This document shows positions 20,985 through 35,348 of a stretch of 64,000 nucleotides of DNA, piece by piece. The DNA comes from Toxorhynchites rutilus septentrionalis (taxonomy: Eukaryota > Arthropoda > Insecta > Diptera > Culicidae), in the NCBI RefSeq assembly GCF_029784135.1, contig NC_073746.1:254661994-254725993 (forward strand). Reading direction: 5' to 3'. Within the stretch, counting starts at the first letter, position 1; every line of letters starts with the position of its first letter. A model generated the notes under the pieces. The model had not been told where the DNA came from and searched no databases. It worked only from the letters and a program-made list of their open reading frames with translations. The position numbers and the translations under genes are program-made.

Positions 20985-21085
20985 GGGCTGTCCACATACC
21001 ACGTGGACAGAAAAATTACGATTTTAGACTCCCCCCTTCCCCTCCCTAGACAAGCGTGGAAATTTTCATACCCCTGATGAAACAA
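20985..21085 (+). repeat. possible repeat with CACGTGGAC / AAGCGTGG pair
   Basis: GGGCTGTCCACATACCACGT and GACAAGCGTGG-AATTTTCAT flank a pyrimidine-rich run. I recall this arrangement as recurrent in insect DNA, but only one copy is here. Confidence 0.3.
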
Positions 21086-22539
21086 CTGAAATGCGCATAA
21101 ATTATGTTTTAATTCTTTTCAACTTTATTTGTTTCAAATTTTACTAGCTGTCACGCTTTGCTGTGGGACATTGAGGTTTTATGGCAGAGAAACGATTAGC
21201 AGAAGCATATGTTTCGTATGAGTTGAATTTTCGATACTTGAAATACTTTGTTTTTGTATTTTCTGCGAAGATATAAAATCTATCTTGTTTCCCAACACGG
21301 AAACGTGCAAAATACAATTGAACAATCCGCATTCGAATTTCAACAAAACAATTGTAAAGATTGATTTTGAGTAACGCCAACCGAATAAAAATAAATGGAT
21401 TTAAAATCATTATCAGATACAATTTTAGATTACGATTTTTTAAACACTTACAAAAAATATGTTGCTATCACGTAGAATACATATTCAATACTAGAAAGTA
21501 CGTTTACGTTCACAGCTATATTTCAGAAGTGTACTTATTCCATCTGGAAATCATAAAGCTTCCTGAGTTGTTGGCAGTAGAAAAAACAATCCTTGAAGTG
21601 TGTTGTATATTTTGTCATAATATGAGCCCCATCAGTACCGAACTTTTCGAGCGCACACAAAAGAACAGAACAATTTTTCATACATAAATTATTTTTTATT
21701 AATGAAAAATAATTTCAAGGAAAGAATATATAAAGTAGGAAGCATGCACTGATATCTTTAGATTTACATTTAACAAAGGATTGAGGAGTAAAGGGCCGAA
21801 GGGTTTTAAGTGATTTCGGAACGCTGCACCGTTTTGACTTATATTTCGAACAGACTCAAATTCCGAACACTTCATTTTGAAATTAAATTTACTGAACATC
21901 AATGTTCTCAACAATTGAATAATGAAAACCCCGATATTCTTTGGGGTAAACCTTTCTGTATAACAACATTCATAGGTATCAAAATAACATTGATGTTCAA
22001 TAAATTCAGTTTTTACAATGAAGTGATCGGAATTTGAATCAAAAATCAGAATTTCGGAATTTGAGCTTCAATTTGGGTGATAAAAACAATATCATGTACT
22101 TTTAGAAAATTAGTAAAAATCAATAAAAACACAAAATTTCAAGTTTCTTCGTTACTCCTAAAAGATACTTGGTTCCATAAAATTGAATATTTTAACACTG
22201 CATTCATTTTATACGCGATTCTGTGTGAAAAACTATACAGACATTATTATCCTAAGACTAACTATTCTCAATATAAAACAACATGTATAGAAAGTCATAT
22301 CTCATGAAAAACCATTTACGCATACCATGGAATCTGAATCTCAATCCCTTGGAATCGTTTAATTTTTATAGTTTTGGGTTATGGGCGTCTATGCATACTT
22401 CGTGAAAGTTCTATGTTCGATCAAAGGAAGTTTACATGAGATATTTTTAGAATATAGATATTTATAGAGTTTTCCGAAAGTTTTCAATTGTCATTTTTGG
22501 TTGGAATATTTTTGGTTAAAATATGTGTAGTATTTTTAT
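21086..22539. other. unassigned, AT-rich
   Basis: Several short frames (21144-21422 minus, 21361-21687 plus) without domains. CTAGCTGTCACGCTTTGCTG at about 21146 may be a diverged head of family F. Confidence 0.3.
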
Positions 22540-22890
22540 GGGACCCCCTCTCCATTCCAGAGGACGGAGGGGTGTCATACCATCATAGACACATTTCTAA
22601 TACCCAAAAACCCTCACATCCCAAATTGTGCTTGATTAGTTCTCGAGTTATGCAGAAGTTTTTGTTTGTGTGCCAAATTTGGTTTCATTTGCTTGATTAA
22701 TTCTCGAGTAATGCAGAAATTTGTGTTTCATTTGTATGGCAGCCCCCCCTTAGAGAGGGGGGTGGAGAGTCTAACCATCTTAGAAACATTTATTGCACCA
22801 TGAAACCTCAACATGCCTCATTTGGTTTCATTTGCTTGATTAATTCACGTGTAATGCAGAAATTGTGTCTCATTTGTATGGCAGCAATTC
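22540..22890 (+). repeat. repeat family F internal units
   Basis: About two units of roughly 130 bp made of TTTGCTTGATTA-TTC, CGAGTAATGCAGAAATT, TTCATTTGTATGGCAGC, a G/C-rich CCCCTTAGAGAGGGG hairpin, ACATTTATTGCACC and AAACCTCAACATGCC. Confidence 0.8.
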
Positions 22891-24498
22891 GCGATTCCCA
22901 ACTTTTTTCCGATGGCACGACGCGGCAGATCCTTATTCTCGAAGTACTCGTGCAAAATTTTTTCGCACGCGCACTGTTCTTTCGTTGTTATTTTGAAAAC
23001 TTTTGCGCCCCTGACGAAACCAACTCACAGAGTATAAACAAAACACATTAAACTATGTCTACGAAAAATTTCGTTCAAATTGAATAGGATTTTAGGTAAC
23101 TAAGTGTGGCTATAGGATATGTAGAAAAATAATAAAGTTATAACCATATTATAATAATTTATAACTAGTCTGCAAACTAAGTTTGACCTTCATTTAATAA
23201 TTCATTTGTAAGTTGGTCCCCGCAAGGAACTCAGAAACGTCGCGTTGGGCGACGAACGTGTTAAAGTGAACTTATTCTTTTCTATAATTGTTGGGGATTC
23301 AATGTTATGTTGGAAATTTCCACCATTATGCAAAGAAGGGTTTAAACATGAAATACGAATGTGGCATCTTGTGGAAACATTTCAAGTATGTTGGTATTTT
23401 GTTCAAGAGAAGTCGGGATACAATCCATTAATTGACAGTAGTTTTTATATCGATAAATGATTTTTTTCAGCTGTCACACAAGTCGTGTCCTCTGGTAGAA
23501 TCACCGAAATGTTCAGATATTTTAGTAACGTACAGGTCGGACTCGTTTATATACAGACTCGATAATATACATACTCGATTATTTGTGATTCGATTATATA
23601 CAATTTTGGACACTATTATATACAGTTTGGCAAAAAAAAATTTTTTTTATACTTCAAATATGACTTATTTCAAGAACAAATGTAACCTTTCAGCGTTAAG
23701 GTTAGTTTTAAGTGGCTATTACATGAACAGTGAGGTAAAAATCGTGATTTTAGAAGATTTGGTTGAATTTTCACCAGGAATTTTTTATATCGATAATGCA
23801 GCCATATTAAGAAATATAGGAGTGGGGTGTCAACGAACAAATTGTAGAGCTTTAAATTAGTTGATAGAAACAATCTAATTTAATATACATTTTTAGAATA
23901 AAAATTAATAAAAACACATTAAAAAATATTAACTCTTAAGTTTTTCACTTCTAAAATGTTAATAAAATCCACTTATTTAGTTGATCCACTGGAATATCCT
24001 GTACTAAATTTTCTCAACTTTCAAATAAAAGTATCAGAATCGTCTTCCGTAGCGTACGTTTTAATGTAGAGCCAGTTTGAGGCAGCAGAGTCCGAAACAA
24101 AACAAACATATGCGTAGGAGGATTTTTTTTCATCAAATATGATCATCTATCACCTCCTGAGAGAATCTGGATAAATTTACAATGCATCGTAATATTGTCT
24201 GAAGAATTTGTTCTAAGGTATTTGATGTCTGTTCCGTGTAAACTGATTGATGACCGTGTATTGAACAAAATTTCTTCAATTTTTTCAACTAACTTTTTGT
24301 TTTACACAAAAATATTCCGTACTCATCTAGCTCCCTATGATTATTTTGTATTTTTTTTGCTCCACTCGACTTTTGGAGGAAACAGCGACATCTCAATCAT
24401 GATATATAAATGTCATACGATGCATTTGTTAAGCGAACAATGTATTCCAATAACTTTCATAGAAATTAATTGATTATATGTGGATTTTCATAAATCAA
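22891..24498. other. unassigned, AT-rich
   Basis: The 142-codon frame 23432-23860 has no recognised domain and lies in A/T-rich DNA. GTTGGGCGACGAACGTGTTAA near 23240-23262 resembles an end of a TTAA-type MITE, but no partner end was found. Confidence 0.3.
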
Positions 24499-25245
24499 TA
24501 GCTGACCCGGCAAACTTCGTCCCGTCCAAAATTTGTTTTTAGTTATCAATACCTTCGAACATTCACGTTTTCTTACTAAGCGCAAGTTCATGAGTCGAAC
24601 CGCAGAACTGATCATTGATTGATCTTCTAATCGACCCCGTTAAATTTACCTTTTACTATAAAATTCCTAGTACTTCTACCAAGTCATCATTATAATATTA
24701 GATTATTTTCAGACACAATTCTCGTTCGAGATTTTTCAACCACTTACAAATAACATGTTTCTCCGTTACATGGAATAAATGTTTCATACAGAAAATATGA
24801 GACAGACCCCTCCCCTCTTCTCCTCTTAGAGAAGGTGGGTGGGTGGGGGGCGGGTTCTATTCACCATAGAAACGTTTCGTGCCCCCTGAAATCTTCACAT
24901 GCCAAATTTGGCTCCATTTGCTTAATTAGTTTTCGAGTTATGCAGAAATTTGTTTTCCATTTGTATGACAGCCCACCCTAAGATAGGGGGATGAGTATCT
25001 AACCACCAGAGAATCATTTATTGCACTCTAAAACCTCCACATGCCAAATTTCGTTTCATTAACTTGATTAGTTTTCGAGTAATACAAAAAATTGTGTTCC
25101 ATTTGCATGGCAGCCCTCCAAAAAGAGAGGGGAGGTGTATCTAACCACCGTAAAAACATTTATAGCACTCTAAAACCTTCAAATGGCAAATTTGGTTTCG
25201 TTTGCTTGATTAATTCTCAGAAATTTGTGATTCATTTGTATGGCA
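24499..25245 (+). repeat. repeat family F, long copy with three internal units
   Basis: Begins TAGCTGACCCGGCAAACTTC, then GATTGATCTTCTAATCGACC, ATAATATTAGATTATTTTC, ATGTTTCTCCGTTACATGGA. Internal units follow near 24880-24985, 25010-25115 and 25145-25245, each with CATTTG-ATG-CAGCCC and ACATGCCAAATTT. Confidence 0.85.
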
Positions 25246-25536
25246 GCTGTTTGATTACGGTTATTGAATTGGCCAATAAGATTTTTATTTCTTTTTGTTA
25301 TTATATCCTCTACACCAAACACATCCAAATAAAAATGTGATCGTAAAGTATTACAAATCTTGGAAGTTGCAGCTTCAAAACGATGTACATCCCACGCTCA
25401 TGCTTCGATTTTTCACGAACTCACAGCATTTCGAAAATCTCCTTGAAATTTCTACTCTGCACCCTATTCCTCTAATTTTTATATCTGTTAATCTGATAGC
25501 TGTTTGTGATGATTTCTACACACGAATCTCATAATA
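25246..25536. other. unassigned
   Basis: Short spacer, nothing recognised. Confidence 0.3.
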
Positions 25537-26152
25537 CAGCCATTCCACGCCAAATCGATATAGTGGTTCTCAGAATTTCGTCATTTTCATTTTAGGGTGA
25601 TCCGAAACATCAATTTTTCTGACTTTTTCTCAAAAATGACTTTTCTAAAAATTCATAACTTGTGAACCGATTTAGATGATTGACATACAAAATTGAAGCC
25701 AATGAGCTAACCTTTTATTAAAAAATATTGAACATGCGAATTATGGATATTATTTTCTCTGTTATTGATTGTAGTTGTTTTTTATTGTTTTCATGGCTTT
25801 AGACTAGAGAGCGCCACATTTTTTAAATATTTTTTCTTGAAAACTGATGATGTTTTACATAACATATCTCGATTTCAGAGATTCCATTTTTTCGTTTATG
25901 AGATATATTTTTTTCAAAGTAAACCGATGGTCAATATTTTTCAATAAAAGGCTAGCTCAAGTTGATGTGTAGATCATCTAAAAAAAGTCATTTTTGGGAA
26001 AAAGTGGATAAAAGTGATTTTCGGACCACCCTTAAGTGGAAGTTGGCGCCTTAATAAAAAAAAAATACGGGTCTGTTCTGCAATAATGAACAAAATTACC
26101 ACTTTTGACGAAAATCTGAGAAACACTATATCGGTTTGGCATGGAATGGCTG
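25537..26152. mobile_element. MITE family E, complete copy (616 bp)
   Basis: Terminal repeats CAGCCATTCCACGCCAAATC and GGTTTGGCATGGAATGGCTG bound the element; the inverted identity continues inward through CGATATAGTG-TTCTCAGA-TTTCGTC. The partial copy at 14505-14841 shows the same interior. CAG ends suggest a Tc1/pogo-type relative, but the target duplication is not clean. No coding capacity. Confidence 0.85.
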
Positions 26153-27686
26153 AATACGAATAATGACAATGAAGCTTTAGGATAAATGTTTGAGCTTCGC
26201 AGAATACCTTTCAGATTAAAAATATGAATCCCCACTGACTGAATCACCTTCATTCATGTTTTACGGTTGGAGCAATTTCCTTGTGATATTCATTTTCTCA
26301 AAACTTATTCCATCGTTCACGCCATTCATTCTACGTGTGCGAAAAGAATGTGTAATGTGATTGGACTAATGATACAAAACAAAATGCTACGCTTCGGTGG
26401 CGTCGACTGAGCTGAAATGTTCTCACACACATTCTCCACTCGGAAAAGGTGGATAAATTTTCTCCTTCTCCCGGAGACTTTTGACATCGGTTCACCCCGA
26501 ATGGGGCCTCCTCCGATTCTCATATCCACACCAACTCATAGCGTCACGACACAATAATTTTTCAAACCAGTGTTTCCCCCTGATAACCTTCTGCGCTTTT
26601 TGCCAAACTCGTCTCTATCCTATTACCCACACTCTTATGGCCTTCCGAGAAAAGCTTAGCACTGTTTCATAAGCTAGGTTTTGATACTACTACCTGTCCT
26701 TTTTTTGTTCCACCGGCGATGTTTCCCCGACCGTTAAAAATTTAAACCCGACAAAAACCCACCCACACGAAACGGATGATGTCAGAAATGTCCGAATGTT
26801 GAACAAAACTATTATTTAGCTGTTCATGTTGTTTTCTTGAGGGAGTAAAATTCAATGGAGTTTGTTTGACAAATCATGCATGGTGTAGTCTCTGTCATTT
26901 CTGTTTTTACATTTCGAAAAAATCCGGGAGTCATGATTTGCTGTTCTTTTGAAACGTAGCTGATATTAATCTGCATTAATTAGGCACGATTCGTAGAATG
27001 TGTTCTTTTATATTATGTTGATAAAAGTAGCCCAAAAATCATCTTTGTGCAATGAAGAGCTTCCGTTTTTCCTCTTTACCGGGTGATTCATGGAAGATAG
27101 ATCCTAAATCGCAACTTTTGTGCCCATTTTCGAACCTTTTCACTAATATGCTTTGGGAGGAGTCAAGTGTAAAAGATTTCCTGTCGGATCGAGGAAAAAT
27201 ATCGATTTCGACCGTCAGCAGGCAACATTCTCGGGCGGCTAAAAATAGAGAAGATATATGTTTCCACCGAAATGAACTGCCTTGAAGCTACAATACGCTA
27301 AAGTCCCTCCAGGGAATAATTATATTTTTGCTCCTTCCGATCATAGATTTTTTTTCCTTCCCAACCCTTCTGCTCGCCATTTGATAACAATCGGTTTATG
27401 AGAGCCCGAACCATGCCTCAGTTTTTCCAGCCCATGTTTTTTTTCGCTCCAAATTCCATCGATTATCGTGAGTACACTTTGATAATCCTGCCTGATGTTG
27501 CATGATGTGCGTTCGCCAGCGCGGCTCTTTGGGTAGTTTGAAATCAACTGCAGTTGGCATAAAGGGCTTCCATGTGGATTACCGTTTTTTTGGTACATAT
27601 TCCTCGCTGGAATGGTTCTGCTTCGAGGAGTGACCTCTCGATTCATCTCAACTCAACTGTTTTATTTGTTTGACCCTTCCCGGAGA
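26153..27686. other. unassigned, partly single-copy-looking
   Basis: No shared repeat noticed. Region 26300-26680 and 27050-27650 is less AT-rich, with overlapping frames on both strands and no recognised domain. Confidence 0.3.
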
Positions 27687-28439
27687 TAGGGGAAAAACCA
27701 TAGGTTGAAAAATTGGCGACCAGCACCCTTTTTTGTATGGGGAGGCATATTTGAATATTACTTTATTGAGGGGAAGTGCTCTGGACATAACCTATTGAAT
27801 TTATTTTCGTTATGGATATGAATTTTACATTTCCATGATCAATTGCATGTTATGTGTTGTATATCGTATATGTTTTCATAAAATTAATGGTTTTGGTAGG
27901 GTATCACGGGGTGAGTTGAACATATGGGGTGATTTGGACCACCCCATTACCACCACCCTCAACTTAGATTTTTTATAATGTCATGTTCTTTTATTGTTGA
28001 ATCGTATGTAACTAACGTAAAAAACTTTGGTAAAATTCGACAGGTCGAAGGAAACGGTAGCATTAACACAGCAAGCACTTTTATTGTCGAAAAATGTGAG
28101 TTTTTCGATCGTGGTTTTAAGGTTTTTCCCGCTGATTAAACAAACTTTTCGTGCATTGTGCAAGTTCTTTTCTCTTACAGAAGAGGAACAATTTGATGCA
28201 GCGAAACAGTAAGTTTGATAACAATAATTGAAATTAATTGCATTTTAATTTTTGAATGTTGTGTGGGGTGACATGGACATGTTTTTGTGGGGTGAATTGG
28301 TCCTTCAGATTTGAGGCTTTTCTTTGGTCTAATTGATTCCAGATGCCACTAAATTACAAAAAGAGGTTATTTGGACCGTATTGGTTTGGAAATATTAGGC
28401 AATTTGCTTAGGTGGTCCAAATTCCCTCCTTTTCCCCTA
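27687..28439. mobile_element. palindromic element with TAGGGGAAAA ends (753 bp)
   Basis: TAGGGGAAAA at 27687 and TTTTCCCCTA ending at 28439 form short terminal repeats. The interior repeats GGGGTGA-TTGGACC in both directions (near 27910, 28265, 28298, 28405). It resembles the TAGGGGAAGTGGGGGCA element at 42032-42892 in design, not in detail. Confidence 0.5.
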
Positions 28440-28549
28440 CATGTTAGCGAAAAATTTAATTTGTAGGTTATGTTCATTGTACCCTCAGAGGAATTGTACG
28501 CCAAATTGGACGAAAACATGTTGATATTAACTGAACCCCATGTTATATA

Positions 28550-28770
28550 ATAAAAAAAAATGGTTTGCGTCTCACATATCATGCCGGGTGTTCGGGTTCG
28601 ATTCCCCTTCTGGCCGGGGGATTTTTCGTCAAGAAATATCCTTCGACTTGCACTGTGGTCACGCGTATTCAAGAGCCTGCTCCTCGGAATACATTCCAGG
28701 CGTGTTATTTGGCTTAGGAAATCTAAACTTAGTATTAGCAAATGATGCTAGTTAGTAAATACGCTGAGGC
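28550..28770 (+). mobile_element. tRNA-derived SINE, second family
   Basis: A perfect B-box GGTTCGATTCC lies at 28595-28605, with TGGTTTGCGTCTC about 30 bases upstream as a likely A-box. The body continues CTTCTGGCCGGGGGATTTTT, CTTGCACTGTGGTCACGCG, TATTCAAGAGCCTGC. This body is not related to the SINE at 6926. I know closely similar sequences as mosquito SINEs; the family name is not given because I am not sure of it. Confidence 0.7.
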
Positions 28771-31040
<2,270 letters not shown>

Positions 31041-31783
31041 GGATAGAAAAATATTGCAAATTAAGCTCCGCCCGATGGCAACCTTTTCAAACGGCTAGAG
31101 CGTAAAAGCAGAATTCGCATTTTTTCTATCAATCAGTCTTGTTCGTGGCAGCGAGCGGTTACTTTGTATGGTCGATAGTGTATCGTGTTGCGAATAAAAT
31201 CGTGGTGCGACTTTGTTCGCAACTTGGAACCCGAGGTGGAACTCGATGAAATGATAAAAACCTGTTTTCATGTCGTCTGGAGAAGAGCTGTAACATCAAG
31301 AAGGAAAATAAGAATTGTGACACTTGTTCATTATTCTCCTGCTCGTCGTAATATTCAAGTGAGGGAAAAGACAGAATCGTGACTCAACCATCTTCAGCTG
31401 ATTCTACAAAACCACGGCTCTTTTTAAACCGCTAAAACTTTCGACTGAAGGGTTCTTGGAAAATGTTTGATGCATTCTAAAATAATATCCGAAGCGATAA
31501 ACGAGTGGATTCAACGAGTGGTTCTGAACCATTTGCAGTGAATCTATTCTCAGTTCACCGGAAACGAAGTACACAACCAATTATATAGGAATGGGTGAAA
31601 TTGAATGACGAGTGGAAGTCGAATCTAGTGTCGACTTCCGGTTTGCTGATAATGACTCTAGTTGACCAAAAATTATGGGAAACCCGCTCGATATGGGTAT
31701 TACATCAAATGGTTTTACCAGGGTTTTTTTTCTCTTTCCCAAAATAGTATCCTTTTTAAAATTCTCAAGCAAAATTAAATAAA
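31041..31783. other. unassigned with family B 3' fragment
   Basis: At 31470-31512 the string ATGCATTCTAAAATAATATC-CGAAG matches the 3' part of TIR family B (34259-34284). Remainder not recognised. Confidence 0.4.
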
Positions 31784-32210
31784 TAGCCCATACAATTACC
31801 AACAAGTCATTCCGTACACAGGAAGATGAGTATTTTTACAGGTATTTTTCATACTTTCTTTGTTTTCAACAGAGTTTTAGATCTTATTCAAATATGGACT
31901 TTTGTCGAAGACGTCAATTTTCTACCTTTAACAGTTTCTGGGATATATGGCATTTTTGTATGGAGACTCCTGAAAACATAATAGTTTACATTTTTGTGCG
32001 TAAATTCTCGCATTTGAAATGTTCTTGACATGTTTCTAAAAAAAAGAAGGTTTGTAGAACATGTCAATAGCGATAATTTACACAAAACGTTACGAGTAGT
32101 AATTTATTGTTAGTAATTTTTCAAAGTAAAAAGTTGTTTTGGATAAACTTTTTCTGTAGCAGTGCCCTTCTTCCGATGTATGCATGATTCGTTGGTTATT
32201 GTATGGGCTA
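31784..32210. mobile_element. TIR repeat family A, complete copy (427 bp)
   Basis: Ends TAGCCCATACAATTACCAAC and GTTGGTTATTGTATGGGCTA are inverted, and the inverted similarity runs on for about 60 bases (GTCATTCCGTACA-AGGAAGATGAGTATTTTTACAG against its partner). Related copies lie at 5398-5675 and 58812-61025. No coding capacity. Confidence 0.82.
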
Positions 32211-32847
32211 TTCAAATTTTTTTTTTCAGAATTAAAAAAAAACGTTTTTGATAAAAATTTATCTTAATTTGCGTAAAATTTTTTTTTTCAATTAATTTTT
32301 TTAAACTTGTCCCATAATTTTTAAAAGAAATGAAAATGAACGATTTTCTACATTTCATTCATTGGCTAAATTTTGTAGGTCTCAGTAGTTTTTGATGTAA
32401 CATTCATCGATAACACGTTTTAAAAAAAACTTAAAATTTCAACAAATTCCTGAATCAAAAACTATAAGACCTACAAATTTTTGGTCAGATAATGAAATGT
32501 AGGAAATTATTTAAGTTTTTTTTTTAAATTTGCAAACAAATTTCAAGAAGATATCCAATTGAAAAAAAATCGAATAAAATTAATTTTTTCTGATTATCAA
32601 TTTTTAAAATATTTTTGTGAGTGTAATTTTAATTAAAAAAGGCATTTTTTTCAGAAAAAAAATTAAACAATGTCCTACATTTCATTTTTTGATCGAATTT
32701 TTTTAGGTCTTATAGTTAGCATGAAATTCGTCAAGTTTTTATGTTAGATTTTTTTTTCAAATTTAAGAAAATAACTTTGTCCCTTCGCAAGAAGTAGTCT
32801 ATTTTTTAAGATTTCAAGTATGCAAAGTTACTTAAATGACCACATTT
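32211..32847. other. very AT-rich low-complexity stretch
   Basis: Runs of T6-T10 and A6-A9 with recurring phrases such as ACCTACAAATTT and its inverse AAATTTTGTAGGTCT (near 32370 and 32470) and ACATTTCATT. This suggests an old inverted repeat, too decayed to bound. Confidence 0.4.
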
Positions 32848-33075
32848 ACAGTGTTGCCACATTTAAATCTGTACCAGAGGGATCAAAAATCTTAATCACC
32901 TGTCCTTTTTTTCCCAAAAATCTGTACCAAAAATCTGTACCATCGAAAATATTCGTTGTAGAGAAAAAAAATTAACATTGAAGAAATTCTCATTTATTTG
33001 CTACAAATATTACATTTACATTTGCAAGTCATTCGTGTGTTTGATGATGTTTATACATTTTTTTTAAATATAGAT

Positions 33076-34345
33076 TGCACACTATCATTTTTGACGTAGA
33101 ACTACGTCTTTCAGGAAGGGTGCCATATCAGAATCAGGTCACGTTTTTATGAAATAAAGTTAAAGTTAATAACTATTTTCACTGTGAACGAATTCTCATG
33201 ATTTGCATACCAATCGAATCGGAAATTCTCTAAGATTTGTTTAATATGCAGTACATCACAATTCGCTAATATCTAAACGTTTCTGTTAAGAAATAAATTA
33301 TGTAACCAAATGAAGTTGACCCACTCTATTGTGGTACTAGAATAGCTAGCTTAAAATAATCTTGCCTCTCTTATCAGTTAACACAGATCACAGATCACAC
33401 GAATGACCGTCGATAGCCTTTTGATCAGTAGTTAGATCGTTGACATCCTATATATATATACAATATACAGAAGCCAGATCACTCTCAGTTGCAATTAAAC
33501 AGCTATTCTAAAAGCATTTACTCCAATACAAGTTATTGTATCGAAGAAAGCCAATAAAACAGTTTCTTATCTTACACCGAGACCGGACCAAATAGTTCTT
33601 TATCGTACAGGTTCAAATTCATGAAAACTGGAAGAACTTCCTTTTTTTCCATACATTTGTTCTGCCGATTTGTGTGCTAACCCTACCCGTATTTCGAATG
33701 CTTATAACTCGAACATTTCTTGACAGATCGGAAAGATGTTTGCATCAATTGATAGGAAATATTTCTACGCGTCTATCACAATCAATAAAATGTTATTTTT
33801 CGTGCGATGAACTATTGAATAACTGTAAAATGTCAAGCGTTATTTAAACGCCCTAACTGCCAAGTTTTGATTGGCCCGATTCACGGTTTCCCCAACACAG
33901 ACTTAAAAATCGATGTACCTGGGGGAATCCGCTTTGTGAATACATTCAATTCGGGGGTGTTGAAAACTTTTATACTCGCTTGTCGTTGTGCAGACCGGAA
34001 TTTGTTTCCCTAAAACGTACTTTTAAACTGAGAAGCCTGGGAAAATCGTCATTTCAGATACTAGAGGTGAATGAACTTTCGCGAGAACTACGTAAATATG
34101 AGATGTGCAATAATTTTAAGGGGAAATGTAAAATACAATGATCGTTTGACAATTCTTCCGTTCACATATTTTGGTAGTCCTAGGCTTCATATAAAACGTG
34201 AAAGGACGTTCATCGAATTTATTTGTAACGAAGAACATAATCTATTACAAAAATTTCGATGCATTCTAAAATAATATTCGAAGGGGTAAACAAGTGGATT
34301 GCATAATGTAATTGCGTAGTTCTACGTCGAAAATATGCGGTCGTG
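33076..34345 (+). mobile_element. TIR element family B, copy 2, with nested LTR
   Basis: Left end CATTTTTGACGTAGAACTAC and right end GTAGTTCTACGTCGAAAATA are inverted, each containing a near-perfect palindrome (GACGTAG-AA-CTACGTC at 33093-33108). The body from 33697 matches copies 1 and 3. No coding capacity beyond short frames. Superfamily unknown. Confidence 0.78.
33284..33609 (+). mobile_element. solo LTR candidate (326 bp)
   Basis: Starts TGTTAAG and ends TCGTACA, with near-identical 5-bp flanks GTTTC and GGTTC. It has the expected internal order: TATATATATA at 33450-33460, an initiator-like TCAGT at 33485-33489, and the polyadenylation signal AATAAA at 33553-33558. No internal retrotransposon sequence is present on either side, so it would be a solo LTR left by recombination. 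Only one copy is in the window, so this rests on structure alone. Confidence 0.6.
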
Positions 34346-35159
34346 TTCTAGATACAACCCCTTACAATTTTTTCGAATTCTCGAGCTGCCACCACGATGT
34401 TTGACCAAACCCTTTGATATCAATCTTTGATATTTGATTTTAGATTTCAAAGCATAATTTTTGTTCTGATGATATTCAGAAAAAATCGCTCGACAGCTGC
34501 CGAGGAGTGAGGCATAGTGGGAACGTTACAAACAAGGCATCGAAGCGCCGAAAAGGCGAGCGAACCGTCAATTTTTTTAGGCGTCCAATTTTTGTCCACC
34601 AACCCTGCACATGCTCGTTTTCTGAAATTGTGATTTCCTTACGAAATAATTTTATCTTTAGGGTACAGAATTAATTCTCCACAACTTGTACATTCCCATT
34701 GTAGAATCCTGGAAACGCTCCTAATACAACGTTAATGCTAGTCAAATTGGAAAGTCAAGTCAAATCATCAAAATCGAATCTTTTTCTCATTTGTTTGGTC
34801 AGCTACAAAAAAAACTGCGACAAATATCCTTTGAAATGATCTGCCTTTCGCTGTCCATTGTTCTGATAATTTCTCCTGCTGCTATTCCAACCTAAAATTC
34901 TTGTCGCTTTTCAAATGATCTTCATATTTAATAGCATTGGACATTGAAACAACGTAAGATTCCTCGCAGATATCAATGAGAATGATCAAATAAAAATCTT
35001 TCAACTGTAGCACCGTGGTTTTTCAGCCTGGAACAAACGATTCAATCTGTTGATCTGGGGCAAAACATACGTTGCATCGTCCGACGCGAATCCTTTCAGA
35101 CAATCCTTGTAAGCAATATCGTTCTTATGAAACTGATTAAGCATTGCATTGTAAATGCT
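34346..35159. other. unassigned, inside split MITE
   Basis: Lies between family B copy 2 and the right part of the interrupted MITE. No ends or domain recognised. Confidence 0.3.
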
Positions 35160-35348
35160 ATTACGATCAGCGATACTGCGGCGTAAAAGTCGTTATGTAC
35201 CTTAATGTTGCTTTGTTCAAATGTAAGAAAATTCACAAATAGAAAAAATCTGTACCAATCTGTACTTTTTGACGAAAATCTGTACCAAAAATAACGTAAA
35301 ATCATTCTGTATCATTCCAGAAAAATCTGTACGTGTGGCAGCACTGCT

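Larger units (their letters stand above)
32848..35348. mobile_element. MITE family 'GTGTTGCCAC', copy 2, split by younger elements
   Basis: Left part 32848 to about 33065 (ACAGTGTTGCCAC, TCTGTACCAGAGGG-TC, GTTTGATGATG) and right part about 35160-35348 (GATACTGCGGCGTAAAAGTC, AAAATCTGTACCAATCTGTA, GTGGCAGCACTGCT) together rebuild the 398-bp copy at 4287. Between them are family B copy 2, a solo LTR and about 0.8 kb of other DNA. Confidence 0.85.

Noticed and set aside
23240..23262. End of another TTAA element (AACGTGTTAA)
   Set aside because: No inverted partner end next to a second TTAA was found within several kilobases.
28595..28605. A true tRNA gene at the perfect B-box
   Set aside because: The sequence cannot be folded into a full cloverleaf with acceptor stem, and the downstream body is a SINE tail.
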